A stretch of DNA of 64,000 nucleotides. Source: Alteromonas lipotrueae (GTDB lineage Bacteria; Pseudomonadota; Gammaproteobacteria; Enterobacterales; Alteromonadaceae). Shown here one piece after another: positions 1-8,575 of this stretch; the stretch's first letter is position 1, and each line of letters begins with the position of its first letter. The DNA is taken from positions 62,001-126,000 of the forward strand of contig NZ_JAESDI010000006.1 of assembly GCF_019249215.1 (NCBI RefSeq), in the 5' to 3' direction. A model generated the notes under the pieces. That model was not told the DNA's origin, did not search any database, and saw only the letters and a program-made list of their open reading frames with translations. The position numbers and the translations under genes are program-made.

Positions 1-1505
1 ACCTTTTCTATGTGAAAAAAGATCTGCAAACCTTACTAGGCTTTCAGGTTTATCGTCATGTGCTTGGCACACCCCAAGAAGACGACACGCTAGTGTTTGA
101 AGAAACTGACCCTACGTTTTATACCTACATTAGTAAAAGCAAAGATGATGACATGATTTACATTCATCATAGCCACACAGACAAAAGTGCGGTGACCTTA
201 ATTGATGCGAATCAGCCCACTAAGGCGCCAGTCCCATTTTTGCCCATTAGAGAAGATGAGGAATACAGCATTGAAAAGTCGGGTGATAGTTACTTTGTTC
301 TGACTAACAATGCAGCAACTAACTTTCGAGTCATGAAAGCGCCAGCTTCTGCAACCGATGACATGTCCAAATGGGAAGAGGTGATTAGCCATAACCCTGA
401 CGTATTCATTCAAGATATTGAAGTGCTGGGTGACTTTTTGGTTGTAAAAGAAAAGCAAGATGGTGTTTTACGCCTGGTTGCGCACAATTTAAACACTGAT
501 AAAGCCACAGTAATACCTACTGATGACCCTATTTACGGCGCTTACTTTACCGGCAACACTCAGCAAGATACCAATACCTTACGTATTTATTATAGTTCGT
601 TAACTACGCCCGCAAGCATTGTAGATATCGATTTAAACACCTTTGATAAAGCGGTTCTTAAACAAACTAAGGTCTCTGACACATTTTCTTCAGCGGCTTA
701 TACCTCTGAACGTGTCATGATTAAAGCGCAAGATGGGGCAAGTATTCCCGTTTCGTTGGTTTATCGTAACGATATGTTTAACAAAGATGGCACTAATCCA
801 CTGTATCAGTATGCGTATGGTTCTTACGGTGCCACGATTGAGCCCACATTTAGAAGTAGTTGGTTATCGCTAGTAGATAGAGGCTTTGTGGTGGCGATTG
901 CCCATATTCGGGGCGGCCAAATGTTAGGCCGACAGTGGTATGAAGACGGTAAGATGCACAGCAAAATTAATACATTTACCGACTTTATCGACGTATCAAA
1001 AGGCTTGATTGAAAAGCAATATGCCGATCCTAATCGTGTGTTCGCGATGGGCGGCAGTGCGGGTGGTTTGTTAATGGGCGCGATTGCGAATATGGCACCT
1101 GAACTTTATTTAGGGATTTCTGCGCATGTTCCGTTCGTGGATGTTGTTACTACCATGAGTGACGACACCATTCCTTTAACCACCGGGGAATATACAGAGT
1201 GGGGTAACCCTGCGAATAAAGATGAATTCGACTATATTTTATCTTATTCACCGTACGATCAAGTGAGTGCCCAAGATTACCCTCACATGTTAGTGACAAC
1301 AGGGCTTCACGACTCACAAGTGCAATACTTTGAGCCGATGAAATGGGTTGCGAAACTACGAGACTACAAAACGAATGATCATTTGTTGTTGTTTCAAACA
1401 GATATGGAAGCAGGTCATGGTGGTGCATCTGGTCGGTTCAAACGTTTTGAGTCAACAGCGCTAGAATATGCATTCGTGTTTTACCTGGCAGGTATAGAAA
1501 TCTAG
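1..1505 (+). CDS. Oligopeptidase B-like prolyl oligopeptidase family peptidase (S9A), 5' end missing
   Basis: The frame is open from the left window edge, so the true start lies outside; the first in-frame GTG at 12 has no ribosome site and is probably internal. About 500 residues are visible, roughly 70% of a typical oligopeptidase B. The N-terminal part resembles the beta-propeller half of the family (VYRHVLGT, DPTFYTYI). The C-terminal part is an alpha/beta hydrolase with a complete triad, numbered from the GTG: Ser349 in GGSAGG, Asp434 in GLHDSQV and His469 in AGHGGASGR. Enzymes of this family cleave short peptides, often after basic residues, in the cytoplasm or periplasm. Location cannot be judged because the N-terminus is missing. 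A strong hairpin terminator follows the stop. Confidence is high for the family and moderate for the oligopeptidase B subgroup. Confidence 0.88.
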   Translation, partial: LFYVKKDLQTLLGFQVYRHVLGTPQEDDTLVFEETDPTFYTYISKSKDDDMIYIHHSHTDKSAVTLIDANQPTKAPVPFLPIREDEEYSIEKSGDSYFVLTNNAATNFRVMKAPASATDDMSKWEEVISHNPDVFIQDIEVLGDFLVVKEKQDGVLRLVAHNLNTDKATVIPTDDPIYGAYFTGNTQQDTNTLRIYYSSLTTPASIVDIDLNTFDKAVLKQTKVSDTFSSAAYTSERVMIKAQDGASIPVSLVYRNDMFNKDGTNPLYQYAYGSYGATIEPTFRSSWLSLVDRGFVVAIAHIRGGQMLGRQWYEDGKMHSKINTFTDFIDVSKGLIEKQYADPNRVFAMGGSAGGLLMGAIANMAPELYLGISAHVPFVDVVTTMSDDTIPLTTGEYTEWGNPANKDEFDYILSYSPYDQVSAQDYPHMLVTTGLHDSQVQYFEPMKWVAKLRDYKTNDHLLLFQTDMEAGHGGASGRFKRFESTALEYAFVFYLAGIEI

Positions 1506-1550
1506 CGGTCGAGAATTAAGCTAGCATCACTATGTTTTACTGACATAACG

Positions 1551-1584
1551 AACAGGCAAGTGCTTTAGCATTTGCCTGTTTTTA
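1551..1584 (+). terminator. Rho-independent terminator after the S9 peptidase
   Basis: AACAGGCAA (1551-1559) pairs perfectly with TTGCCTGTT (1572-1580). The stem extends inward through TGCT/AGCA, leaving a two-base loop and one internal mismatch. A short T run follows. It lies between the peptidase stop and the VOC gene, so the two are likely separate transcripts. Confidence 0.8.
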
Positions 1585-1620
1585 CATTTAGCATTTGTTA
1601 ATACTAAAAGGAAACATGCT

Positions 1621-2013
1621 ATGAACAGTAATCCCGTTGGTTGGTTTGAAATTTATGTTGAAGATATGCCTCGCGCGCAGGCTTTCTACGAAAGCGTGCT
1701 GAAGGTTTCCTTAGAAGCACTGGAAGATCCCTCAGCAGATAAATCCCAAGGCGCATTCAGTATGATGACGTTCCCCTCTGATATGGAAAACTATGGCGCC
1801 AGTGGTGCATTAGTTCATATGGAGGGCGCCCCAGTAGGTAAAAACAGCACCTTAGTGTACTTTGCATGTGAGAACTGTGCTGATGAAGCGGGTAGGGTAG
1901 TTGGCGCAGGAGGCGTTCTTGAAAAAGAAAAAATGGCGATTGGTGAATATGGGTTTATTGCGTTAGCCACTGATACAGAAGGGAATATGATTGGGTTCCA
2001 TTCCCAAGTGTAA
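1621..2013 (+). CDS. VOC-superfamily (glyoxalase/bleomycin-resistance-like) protein
   Basis: This is a 130-residue single-domain protein beginning NPVGWFEIYVEDMPRAQAFYE, the usual start of the glyoxalase/extradiol-dioxygenase fold where two beta-alpha-beta-beta-beta modules form a metal pocket. The C-terminal GFIALATDTEGNMIGFHS is the matching end of the second module. Members of this small subgroup bind or act on small molecules and mostly have no assigned substrate, so none is claimed here. AAGGAA at 1608-1613 lies seven bases before the ATG and supports the start. The gene sits alone behind a terminator and before the phasin genes, so context gives no function. Confidence 0.82.
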   Translation: MNSNPVGWFEIYVEDMPRAQAFYESVLKVSLEALEDPSADKSQGAFSMMTFPSDMENYGASGALVHMEGAPVGKNSTLVYFACENCADEAGRVVGAGGVLEKEKMAIGEYGFIALATDTEGNMIGFHSQV

Positions 2014-2104
2014 ACTTATTATGGTTTTGTTTTTTTATTAGTATGCGGTTTCTAATTGTACTTTGTATAGTGACTCTGTAATCGAACATTCACAGGAGCT
2101 GACG

Positions 2105-2464
2105 ATGACAACCACTGATACCATTAAAGGTAAAATTAACGAAGCAGAAGACATGGCTCGCAAAATTTGGCTAGCAGGGCTTGGCGCGTACGGAAAAAGC
2201 GTAGAAGAAGCGCAAGGTCGTTACGAAAAGCTAAGTGAAGACGCGAACAAAATGTTTGATGACTTAGTGACCAAGGGTGAAACGCTGGAAGACGATGCGC
2301 GTAGTAAGTTTAAGTCGACCACCAATGATGTTGAAAACCGTGTAGCAGATGTACGAAAAAAATTGGGCCTAGATACCGACCCTGCAGATCATCGTATTGA
2401 AGAGCTTTCAGCAAAAATTGACGCGTTAACGGAAGCCGTAGCAAAGCTAGCGGCGAATAAATAG
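2105..2464 (+). CDS. Phasin family protein (PhaI/PhaF-type PHA granule-associated protein)
   Basis: This 119-residue protein has the phasin core: an amphipathic stretch with ARKIWLAGLGAYGKS, then a helical part ending FDDLVTKGE, as in the PhaI/PhaF granule-associated family. Phasins coat polyhydroxyalkanoate granules and control their size and number. The C-terminus (RIEELSAKIDALTEAVAKL) has heptad-like leucine spacing, the short coiled coil used for oligomerisation. AGGAG at 2094-2098, six bases before the ATG at 2105, fixes the start; the open frame upstream (from 2063) is not needed. The next gene is a second, larger granule protein. No PHA synthase is in the window. Confidence 0.82.
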   Translation: MTTTDTIKGKINEAEDMARKIWLAGLGAYGKSVEEAQGRYEKLSEDANKMFDDLVTKGETLEDDARSKFKSTTNDVENRVADVRKKLGLDTDPADHRIEELSAKIDALTEAVAKLAANK

Positions 2465-2603
2465 CACATCAGATGCATTGTTGCTATTTTTCAGCAAGGT
2501 AGTTGCTTATAGTACTAGTACTTACAAAGGGATTAGCGCAAATGCTAGTGCCAATGCTAGTGTAAACTACCTTGCCCTATTCGTTTTCGAAGCGGGAGGT
2601 TAC

Positions 2604-3296
2604 ATGCCTAAGAATCACAAATCATCACCCTTATTTGGATGGCTTACAGCAGGTTCTGATTTAATATCAGCGCAACTTGAAAGTACGGCGACTACAGTCA
2701 GTAAAAAAATTGACGATACTCACTCTTCAATTGAGGCTATGCAGCGCAAGGGCGCTGAAGTTGAAGGTGAGTTGAAGCGTCGATTCAATCCAGTATCATT
2801 AGTTGATAGCGCACAACAGTTAGTGATGTCGACGCCACTTTTTAGCTTACTTTCAGGTGGAAAAGCACGAGTTGAAAGAGAGTATCAGATAGAGCTACTC
2901 TCTGCTAAAGTTGATTTATTGGTAGAGCAAGTGGCGTTACTTGCCGCGAAGCGTGCAGCTGAGAAAGCCAAAGCTCCTGCGAAAGCGGCACCAAAGTCGA
3001 CCGTCAAGGCCGCTCCAAAAGCGACACCTAAAACCGCCTCAAAACCTGCCATCAAAACAACAGCTGCGGCAACTAAAGCGAGTGGGACGACCAATAAAGC
3101 TACTACAGCTAAAAAAGCACCTACCACGGTTAAATCAACCACTACTGCTGCTACAGCTTCGAAGCCAGCAGCGGCAAAAACTACAGCGGCTAAGACTTCA
3201 GAAGCTAAACCCACAGTAACCAAGCCTGCAACATCGAGCAGTACATCAACGGCGACCAAAGCTTCTGGCGACAGCAAGACCGATAGCGACTCTTAA
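2604..3296 (+). CDS. PhaF-like granule protein with histone H1-like Ala/Lys/Thr tail
   Basis: The start is the ATG at 2604 preceded by GGGAGGT at 2593-2599, giving 230 residues; the frame is open further upstream but without a ribosome site. Residues 1 to about 114 form an amphipathic helical part ending in a short coiled-coil-like stretch (LLSAKVDLLVEQVALLAAK), similar in layout to the preceding phasin. Residues from about 115 to the end are almost only Ala, Lys, Thr, Pro and Ser with repeated AKAAP/KTT units. That resembles the DNA-binding histone H1-like tail of Pseudomonas PhaF, which links granules to the nucleoid. The PhaF role is inferred from this two-part architecture and the neighbouring phasin; a tail of this composition alone does not identify the family. 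Confidence 0.6.
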   Translation: MPKNHKSSPLFGWLTAGSDLISAQLESTATTVSKKIDDTHSSIEAMQRKGAEVEGELKRRFNPVSLVDSAQQLVMSTPLFSLLSGGKARVEREYQIELLSAKVDLLVEQVALLAAKRAAEKAKAPAKAAPKSTVKAAPKATPKTASKPAIKTTAAATKASGTTNKATTAKKAPTTVKSTTTAATASKPAAAKTTAAKTSEAKPTVTKPATSSSTSTATKASGDSKTDSDS

Positions 3297-3522
3297 ACCT
3301 GAAGTTAAGACAATGCTGATATGGTACTGTAAAGATAGAGCTCAAAAAGCGGATAGCGAAGGCAGTGTTTGGTAGGGTAGGTAATGACTTTTGCCAATGC
3401 GGTATCGGTAGAAAGTTACACCCTAAGCGCAACAAGAAAGAAGAGGGTAGACACTCTCTTCTTGTAGCTTGTTCACGCTTTTAGCAGCAGCGGATGGTTG
3501 ATTTTAACGTTTAGCCATAGGG
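3297..3522. other. Convergent intergenic region
   Basis: This separates the PhaF-like gene from the convergent minus-strand gene. An imperfect AG/CT-rich inverted repeat (about 3433-3464, CAAGAA...TTCTTG arms) could act as a weak terminator for either side. No gene is recognisable here. Confidence 0.4.
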
Positions 3523-4956
3523 CTAACTCGTTTTGCTCCACAGACTTTGGTGCTTCTTAAAACTGAAGTAGTCGTAAGGCTCCCAAAAGCTGGGAAGCAA
3601 ATCATCTATCGCGTCTGGGGTGAAATTACTGGAAAGCTGGCTCATGATTTCTTTCAAGCGGGCTTGATCCACATTCATTAATTTTTTTCTGCTAGCGGGG
3701 AAGTAGAGGTTTCTGCTTTTCTCAATAACTTCGATATGACCACTGCTAATATGCTTTTGATTGCGCGTGGTCACTTTGCAGATTGGCTCAGCGGGTTTAG
3801 TTGGATTTAATCCCACCACCACCGCACATTCATATTGGTCTTTTTCTTGGCCGTTTTCATTTACGGGAATGAAAGTAACACCGAAGCCTTGCGGGAAGTA
3901 ACCGACCAAATCAACAAAGTCCTCTGCTAGCTTTTTATTTAAGGCCCCTTTTTTTGATAGCTGCTCAATAAGTAAATAGCCTTTAGGTAAATTTTTTCGG
4001 CTGTAATCAGCTTTTGTTGAAAAAATAACAGACGCATAAATTTGCGGTATTTTAATCAGCTCACCTAAGCCAGTTTTACAAACAAAGGCATCTTTTACCA
4101 ACTGGCTAACAAAATCATTGGCTTCATTGTGGGTTTGCACAAATCGGTCACGTTCTTCTTTCACGTTCCCCACATAGGCAGGAATGCCTAAACCTTCAAC
4201 CAGGTATTTCATGGTGAATTGATAGTTTAGCTTCAACAAGTCTTTTCGCTGAGACTCTTCAAGTAATCGGAATTCATCTAGATTGTTGTTTGCGCCACGT
4301 AATATCGTTAATGCACCTGGGCTTTGTAAACCTACATCTTGTAACAAAGAGGCAGTAATTAGTGGACGGCCTAATTCTACACGCCACTTTTCACGCCAAT
4401 AGCGGTTACCCCGCATCCGAGAAATTGCGTCACGATATTTTGAAAGGTACTTGTGCGCAATGGTATCGTGTTTAAGTAATTTATCGGTAAGCCTTAGTAC
4501 CAATACAGCTTTATAAAGAGGCTTAAAGCGCTGGTGAATGCGGGCAAACTTACCCTCAGGGCCTTGAGTGAGTAACATTAAGGTGCCAAGAAATTTTGCA
4601 CTTAGCTGCTGGGTTTCTTGCCAGCTATCTCCCTCGCATAGCTTAATAAGCTTATTGCTCACTTCATCAATGCGAGCAAGCCGCGCAAGGCGTTCCTCTT
4701 CGAGCTTTTGGCTAGAGTTTTTAATTTGCTTTTTGAGTTGATCTATCAGTACTTCTTTCTTTGCTGAAGCTTTCGCTTTTTTTAACTGCGCCTTTAATTC
4801 TTCAACGTGCGCTTCCAGCTCAGGGGTTAAAGAAAAAAAATGTTTTGCATCTTCAAAGACTGAACCATAGCCAACCTCTTGCGGGTATACCATGTTTATT
4901 AATTGTTTAACTTGCTGCGTGTAGATGCTGTCTGGGCTTTGAGTTTGTGCGCTCAC
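3523..4956 (-). CDS. Degenerate HD-GYP-like protein (function unknown)
   Basis: The chosen start is the GTG at 4956, because AAGGA lies six bases before it; an in-frame TTG at 4995 has no ribosome site. The product is 477 residues. Residues about 50-115 are strongly charged and probably coiled coil (KAQLKKAKASAKK). The C-terminal half follows the order of an HD-GYP domain: LLQDVG at 204-209 stands where active enzymes have LLHDIG, and a terminal part with YFPQG at 353-357 matches the family's yP-G signature. The metal-binding His of the HD pair is Gln206 and no HHE motif is visible, so c-di-GMP hydrolysis is unlikely; it may be a sensor or adaptor. It lies 60 bases behind the patatin gene on the same strand and is probably co-transcribed. 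The assignment rests on motif order only. Confidence 0.55.
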   Translation of the reverse strand: MSAQTQSPDSIYTQQVKQLINMVYPQEVGYGSVFEDAKHFFSLTPELEAHVEELKAQLKKAKASAKKEVLIDQLKKQIKNSSQKLEEERLARLARIDEVSNKLIKLCEGDSWQETQQLSAKFLGTLMLLTQGPEGKFARIHQRFKPLYKAVLVLRLTDKLLKHDTIAHKYLSKYRDAISRMRGNRYWREKWRVELGRPLITASLLQDVGLQSPGALTILRGANNNLDEFRLLEESQRKDLLKLNYQFTMKYLVEGLGIPAYVGNVKEERDRFVQTHNEANDFVSQLVKDAFVCKTGLGELIKIPQIYASVIFSTKADYSRKNLPKGYLLIEQLSKKGALNKKLAEDFVDLVGYFPQGFGVTFIPVNENGQEKDQYECAVVVGLNPTKPAEPICKVTTRNQKHISSGHIEVIEKSRNLYFPASRKKLMNVDQARLKEIMSQLSSNFTPDAIDDLLPSFWEPYDYFSFKKHQSLWSKTS

Positions 4957-5016
4957 CGATATCCTTCGTGTTTGTTTAACCCCAAAGCTAGCCAAATTCT
5001 TGCGTGGGGTGGGTAT

Positions 5017-6498
5017 TTAGGCACTGTGACCTAATTCAACCGCTTCTCTTTGTTTCAATTTACCAAGATAATACCGCAAACTTTCACTAATTTTGGTATT
5101 TTTTTCAATAACATCTAGCTGCGGCCAAGTTGCTTTTTCTCCACTCACGATAAGCGCGTTTATACTTTCTAAGCTGGGATTCGCGATAACCTGTGTCAAA
5201 TTGCGGATTTGTCGCTTGGGAAGAATGTTTATGTTCCCAACATATTGCTGATCGATAATAGACTTCACTTTATGAATAGCAAGTTTAGCGCCCTTATTGT
5301 CAGTCATATTTTCAATTATATCGATGGCAAAAATACTGTTACTTTTTAAAAGTTGCCCCACGTGACGCGTTGATAGCCCCCACAATGATTGAGGGTTGAT
5401 GCGCGTAGATTGAATGAATGGCACGGCGAGCGGATTGGTTTGGCTTACAATGCTGTGATTAACACCGTACAATCTTGCAAGCCTGTCAAAGGGCAAATCG
5501 GCCATTAGCGAGCCGTCAGCGAAACGTCGGTTAGGAATATAAGGGACAATATTACCTGCAGGTGTTTTAGCGCGAAGTTGAACAGGGCTGAATACTACCG
5601 GCACGGCACAAGACGCTCTTACCGCTTGGGTGATAATGGCGTTAGGCGACGTTTTGGCATTTAGTAGCCTAGAATGCTGGTGTAAATCTGCAGGCGATAC
5701 CGTTACGGTTACATGGCGACGGGTCTTTTTATAAGCTTCCTCAAAGGTGGTTAAATCGAAAAGGTTGATTAATGCATTCTCTAAGGCAGTGCTATCAAAC
5801 AAACTATTTCTGCCAAACCCCGCCCAACTTCGCCATTTTTTGAAAGTTTCGTAGATATTTTCAGCACTTAACGCCTCGAGTAGTTCATCATGAGTGCGTG
5901 TGCCGACCAAGGCGGCAATAATGGAACCAGCACTTGCGCCTGACACAACAGAAGGTAACAGCTCTTTTTCATTTAACGACTTTACCACCCCGCAATGAAA
6001 GAACCCCAATCCAGCCCCGCCAGATAGCATAAGACAGCTGCGTCCGAATGCATGGGCGGTTTCTTCAAAAAATGACAGCTTCTCATAAAAGTCAACATCG
6101 TCTTCATTGGCTTGGTAAATTTGATCAAGAGCTAGCTTGACCTCTTCAATGAATTGCACGATGAGATACTTAGTGCCCAACTTGCATTTGCGGCGCATAG
6201 CTGGGTTTGCAATATTGCCCAGATTCCCATGCAAGCCTTCATGAATAATTGACATAAGCGCATGCATGTCGCCATTGCCTCTTGCAATTTTTAAGCGCTG
6301 AACCCGTTTTTGGATAAGTATGTAATCGTAATCATCTGATGCATCATCGGCTTTCCACGCTTCTGCACCGGAAATTTCGTCATGCGCTAAGCAAGCTTCT
6401 TGGTACGCTTGATAACTTGATGCATGGGCAATGTCTTGGTCTAATTTTTTTAAACGTAAGTCAAATAAAGCCATATTTTCATTGTCACGAGTGAGCAT
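5017..6498 (-). CDS. Patatin-like phospholipase with N-terminal DUF3336 domain
   Basis: The N-terminal 130 or so residues match the DUF3336 helical region usually fused to bacterial and fungal patatin lipases (GLHGNLGNIANP and flanks). A full patatin domain follows: oxyanion glycine loop LSGGAGLGFFHCGVV, nucleophile Ser189 in GASAGS, and Asp328 in ADGSLMADLP, together forming the Ser-Asp dyad. Such enzymes hydrolyse acyl chains from phospholipids or triacylglycerol, usually at membranes. None of the candidate starts (TTG 6513, ATG 6498, ATG 6474) has a clear ribosome site; 6498 is a compromise. The gene is followed by the HD-GYP-like gene and is divergent from the DUF445 gene at 6689. Confidence 0.88.
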   Translation of the reverse strand: MLTRDNENMALFDLRLKKLDQDIAHASSYQAYQEACLAHDEISGAEAWKADDASDDYDYILIQKRVQRLKIARGNGDMHALMSIIHEGLHGNLGNIANPAMRRKCKLGTKYLIVQFIEEVKLALDQIYQANEDDVDFYEKLSFFEETAHAFGRSCLMLSGGAGLGFFHCGVVKSLNEKELLPSVVSGASAGSIIAALVGTRTHDELLEALSAENIYETFKKWRSWAGFGRNSLFDSTALENALINLFDLTTFEEAYKKTRRHVTVTVSPADLHQHSRLLNAKTSPNAIITQAVRASCAVPVVFSPVQLRAKTPAGNIVPYIPNRRFADGSLMADLPFDRLARLYGVNHSIVSQTNPLAVPFIQSTRINPQSLWGLSTRHVGQLLKSNSIFAIDIIENMTDNKGAKLAIHKVKSIIDQQYVGNINILPKRQIRNLTQVIANPSLESINALIVSGEKATWPQLDVIEKNTKISESLRYYLGKLKQREAVELGHSA

Positions 6499-6688
6499 AC
6501 AAAAAGTGTACAAAGGAAATTTAGAATGCGCTACCTAACAAGAATCAACCAAAATTAAGAGGGTTTATTTGATGTATTTTAATAAATTTTGGAAACCTTC
6601 GTGCATTTAGAGATAAAACATTGACCAATTCGTAAGCACTCAGTAGCCTGAAAGAGAATAAATATAATTCGAGCAAGTTGTTCGCCAT

Positions 6689-7897
6689 ATGGAATGGAAT
6701 TTAGAAACACTGAGTTTGCTGTCAATTCCGCTGATAAGCGCACTGGTTGGCTGGTTAACAAATTACCTCGCGGTAAAGATGATGTTTTATCCCATCGAGT
6801 TTGTCGGGATAAAGCCTATATTTGGCTGGCAGGGGTTAATTCCAGCTAAACGCAGACAAATGGCGGAAATTGAGGTTGAGCTTGTTTTAGGCAAGTTGCT
6901 AAGTGTTGAAGAGCTCGCGCAGCGCATCGACCCTAGCGATCTTACCAAAGCAATAGAACGACGGCTTGGCCAGGTTACCCGTAAAGTCGTTAACGACGTT
7001 ATGTCCGAGTCTGCCCCTCAATTGTGGGCAGCGCTTCCCGTGCAAGGAAAAAACCTTGTATATCAGCGTATCGAAAATGATATTCCCAATGTGGTTCACA
7101 AGATGGTGGATGACTTTCAGCACAATGTAGCCGAAATTCTAGACATAAAAGAACTTGTTGTTGAGCAACTGGTAAATTCACCTTCGTTAATTAATGAAAT
7201 TTTTCTTACCGCAGGTAGTAAAGAGTTTCCCTTTATAGTGCGCTCAGGTTTCTATTTTGGTTTCCTTTTCGGGCTACCCACCATGGTTTTATGGTATTTC
7301 TTTCAAAACTGGTGGATTCTACCTCTTGGAGGACTTCTAGTGGGCTATGCAACAAATTGGATTGCGATAAAAATTATATTTGAGCCTAAACGACCCTTTA
7401 AGTTTGGCCCAATCACCATACAAGGGATGTTTCTTAAACGGCAAAAAGAAGTGTCTGAGGTGTACGCTGAGATTATTGAGCAGAAGTTGATCACGCCTAA
7501 AAATATTACCCACGTTATATTGCATGGCTCTGGATCAGCTCAACTTTTGGAGCTTATAGAGCTTCACGTTAACGACGCTATTGAGCGCTATGTCGCTATC
7601 ACTCAGCCTTATTTTGCCCTGGGTGTGGGCTCAGAAAATTATCATAAAATGAAAGCCTTGGCGGTGAAGCAGATATTCGATAATTCAGATAAATATCTGT
7701 TGTATGCCTATGATTACGCTAACGACGCGTTGCACGTAGGCCAAGATTTAAGCGAACGAATGCAAGCCTTAAGCGCACAAGAGTTTGAAGGGGTGTTACG
7801 CCCCGCTTATCAACAAGACGAGTGGAAGCTTATTGTCACAGGTGCCATATTGGGGCTACTGGCTGGCTTCGCTCAGTTGTATTTGGTGTTTTTATAA
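6689..7897 (+). CDS. DUF445 family membrane protein
   Basis: This 402-residue protein opens with the hallmark DUF445 segment: a membrane helix (about 8-30) containing GWLTNYLAVKMMF, then PIFGWQGLIPAKR. A second copy of the pattern occurs in the middle (VGYATNWIAIKIIFEP with a preceding hydrophobic stretch, about 185-225), and a last helix closes the protein (about 380-402). The function of the family is not established. The stop codon is directly followed by the ATG of the TetR gene, so this is the first gene of a probable DUF445-tetR-wax synthase operon. It is divergent from the patatin gene with about 190 bases between them. Confidence 0.85.
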   Translation: MEWNLETLSLLSIPLISALVGWLTNYLAVKMMFYPIEFVGIKPIFGWQGLIPAKRRQMAEIEVELVLGKLLSVEELAQRIDPSDLTKAIERRLGQVTRKVVNDVMSESAPQLWAALPVQGKNLVYQRIENDIPNVVHKMVDDFQHNVAEILDIKELVVEQLVNSPSLINEIFLTAGSKEFPFIVRSGFYFGFLFGLPTMVLWYFFQNWWILPLGGLLVGYATNWIAIKIIFEPKRPFKFGPITIQGMFLKRQKEVSEVYAEIIEQKLITPKNITHVILHGSGSAQLLELIELHVNDAIERYVAITQPYFALGVGSENYHKMKALAVKQIFDNSDKYLLYAYDYANDALHVGQDLSERMQALSAQEFEGVLRPAYQQDEWKLIVTGAILGLLAGFAQLYLVFL

Positions 7898-8572
7898 ATG
7901 AAAACATCACAGCGAATTTTACTCACGGCACTCACCTTGTTTAATCGGCACGGGGAGAATGGTGTTACCAGTGTGGATATTGCCATGGAGTTGGATATTA
8001 GCCCTGGCAATTTGTATTACCACTTCAAGGGCAAAGAAAGCATGGTGAGTGCGCTTATGCGTATGCATGAAAAGCAGATGCAGCGTATGCTGGTACCCAA
8101 CGCTTTAGATTCACTTACCGCAGAAGATGTCATGTATTACTTGTATCTGCTGGTAGACAGCTTGCACGTATTTCGGTTTTTTTATCGAAGCCCAGCGGAT
8201 ATTGTTGAAAAATATCCGTTAATTGAAAAGCCCCGTAAAAATATTCTTTCAAGTTTACGCAAGCAGCTTTCTCAATTACTGACTACGTTGAGCAATAAGA
8301 AGGTATTGGTCGCATCGCATTCAGATCTCACATTGCTGGTTGATTTACTTAGTCTCATTATTACCCAGTCTTGTCAATTTGATGAAACTAACAGCCATAT
8401 GGATGAAACATCTCAGCGTTATCATGCGCTGTCGCTCATGATGGTTAGCTTACTGCCACGATTAGTACTCAGTGAAACACAACAAAACAGTATTTTAGAT
8501 GCGTTGCGTTCACATGCATTAGCGAATGTCACTGAGCATGTGCCACAGGATATGTTTAATACAAAGGAATAG
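7898..8572 (+). CDS. TetR/AcrR family transcriptional regulator
   Basis: This 224-residue protein has a typical TetR N-terminal DNA-binding domain (TSVDIAMELDISPGNLYYHFKGKESMV, about residues 24-50). The helical ligand-binding part after it has no recognisable ligand signature. The ATG directly follows the stop of the DUF445 gene with no gap, and the wax synthase gene starts three bases after its own stop. That spacing suggests translational coupling and a local regulator, perhaps of its own operon. The ligand could be an acyl-CoA or lipid given the neighbour, but this is inference only. Confidence 0.85.
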   Translation: MKTSQRILLTALTLFNRHGENGVTSVDIAMELDISPGNLYYHFKGKESMVSALMRMHEKQMQRMLVPNALDSLTAEDVMYYLYLLVDSLHVFRFFYRSPADIVEKYPLIEKPRKNILSSLRKQLSQLLTTLSNKKVLVASHSDLTLLVDLLSLIITQSCQFDETNSHMDETSQRYHALSLMMVSLLPRLVLSETQQNSILDALRSHALANVTEHVPQDMFNTKE

Positions 8573-8575
8573 TCG

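Noticed and set aside
2885..3277. Minus-strand frame opposite the phasin-like tail gene
   Set aside because: Shadow of the Ala/Lys/Thr-rich tail; codon pattern and ribosome sites favour the plus strand.
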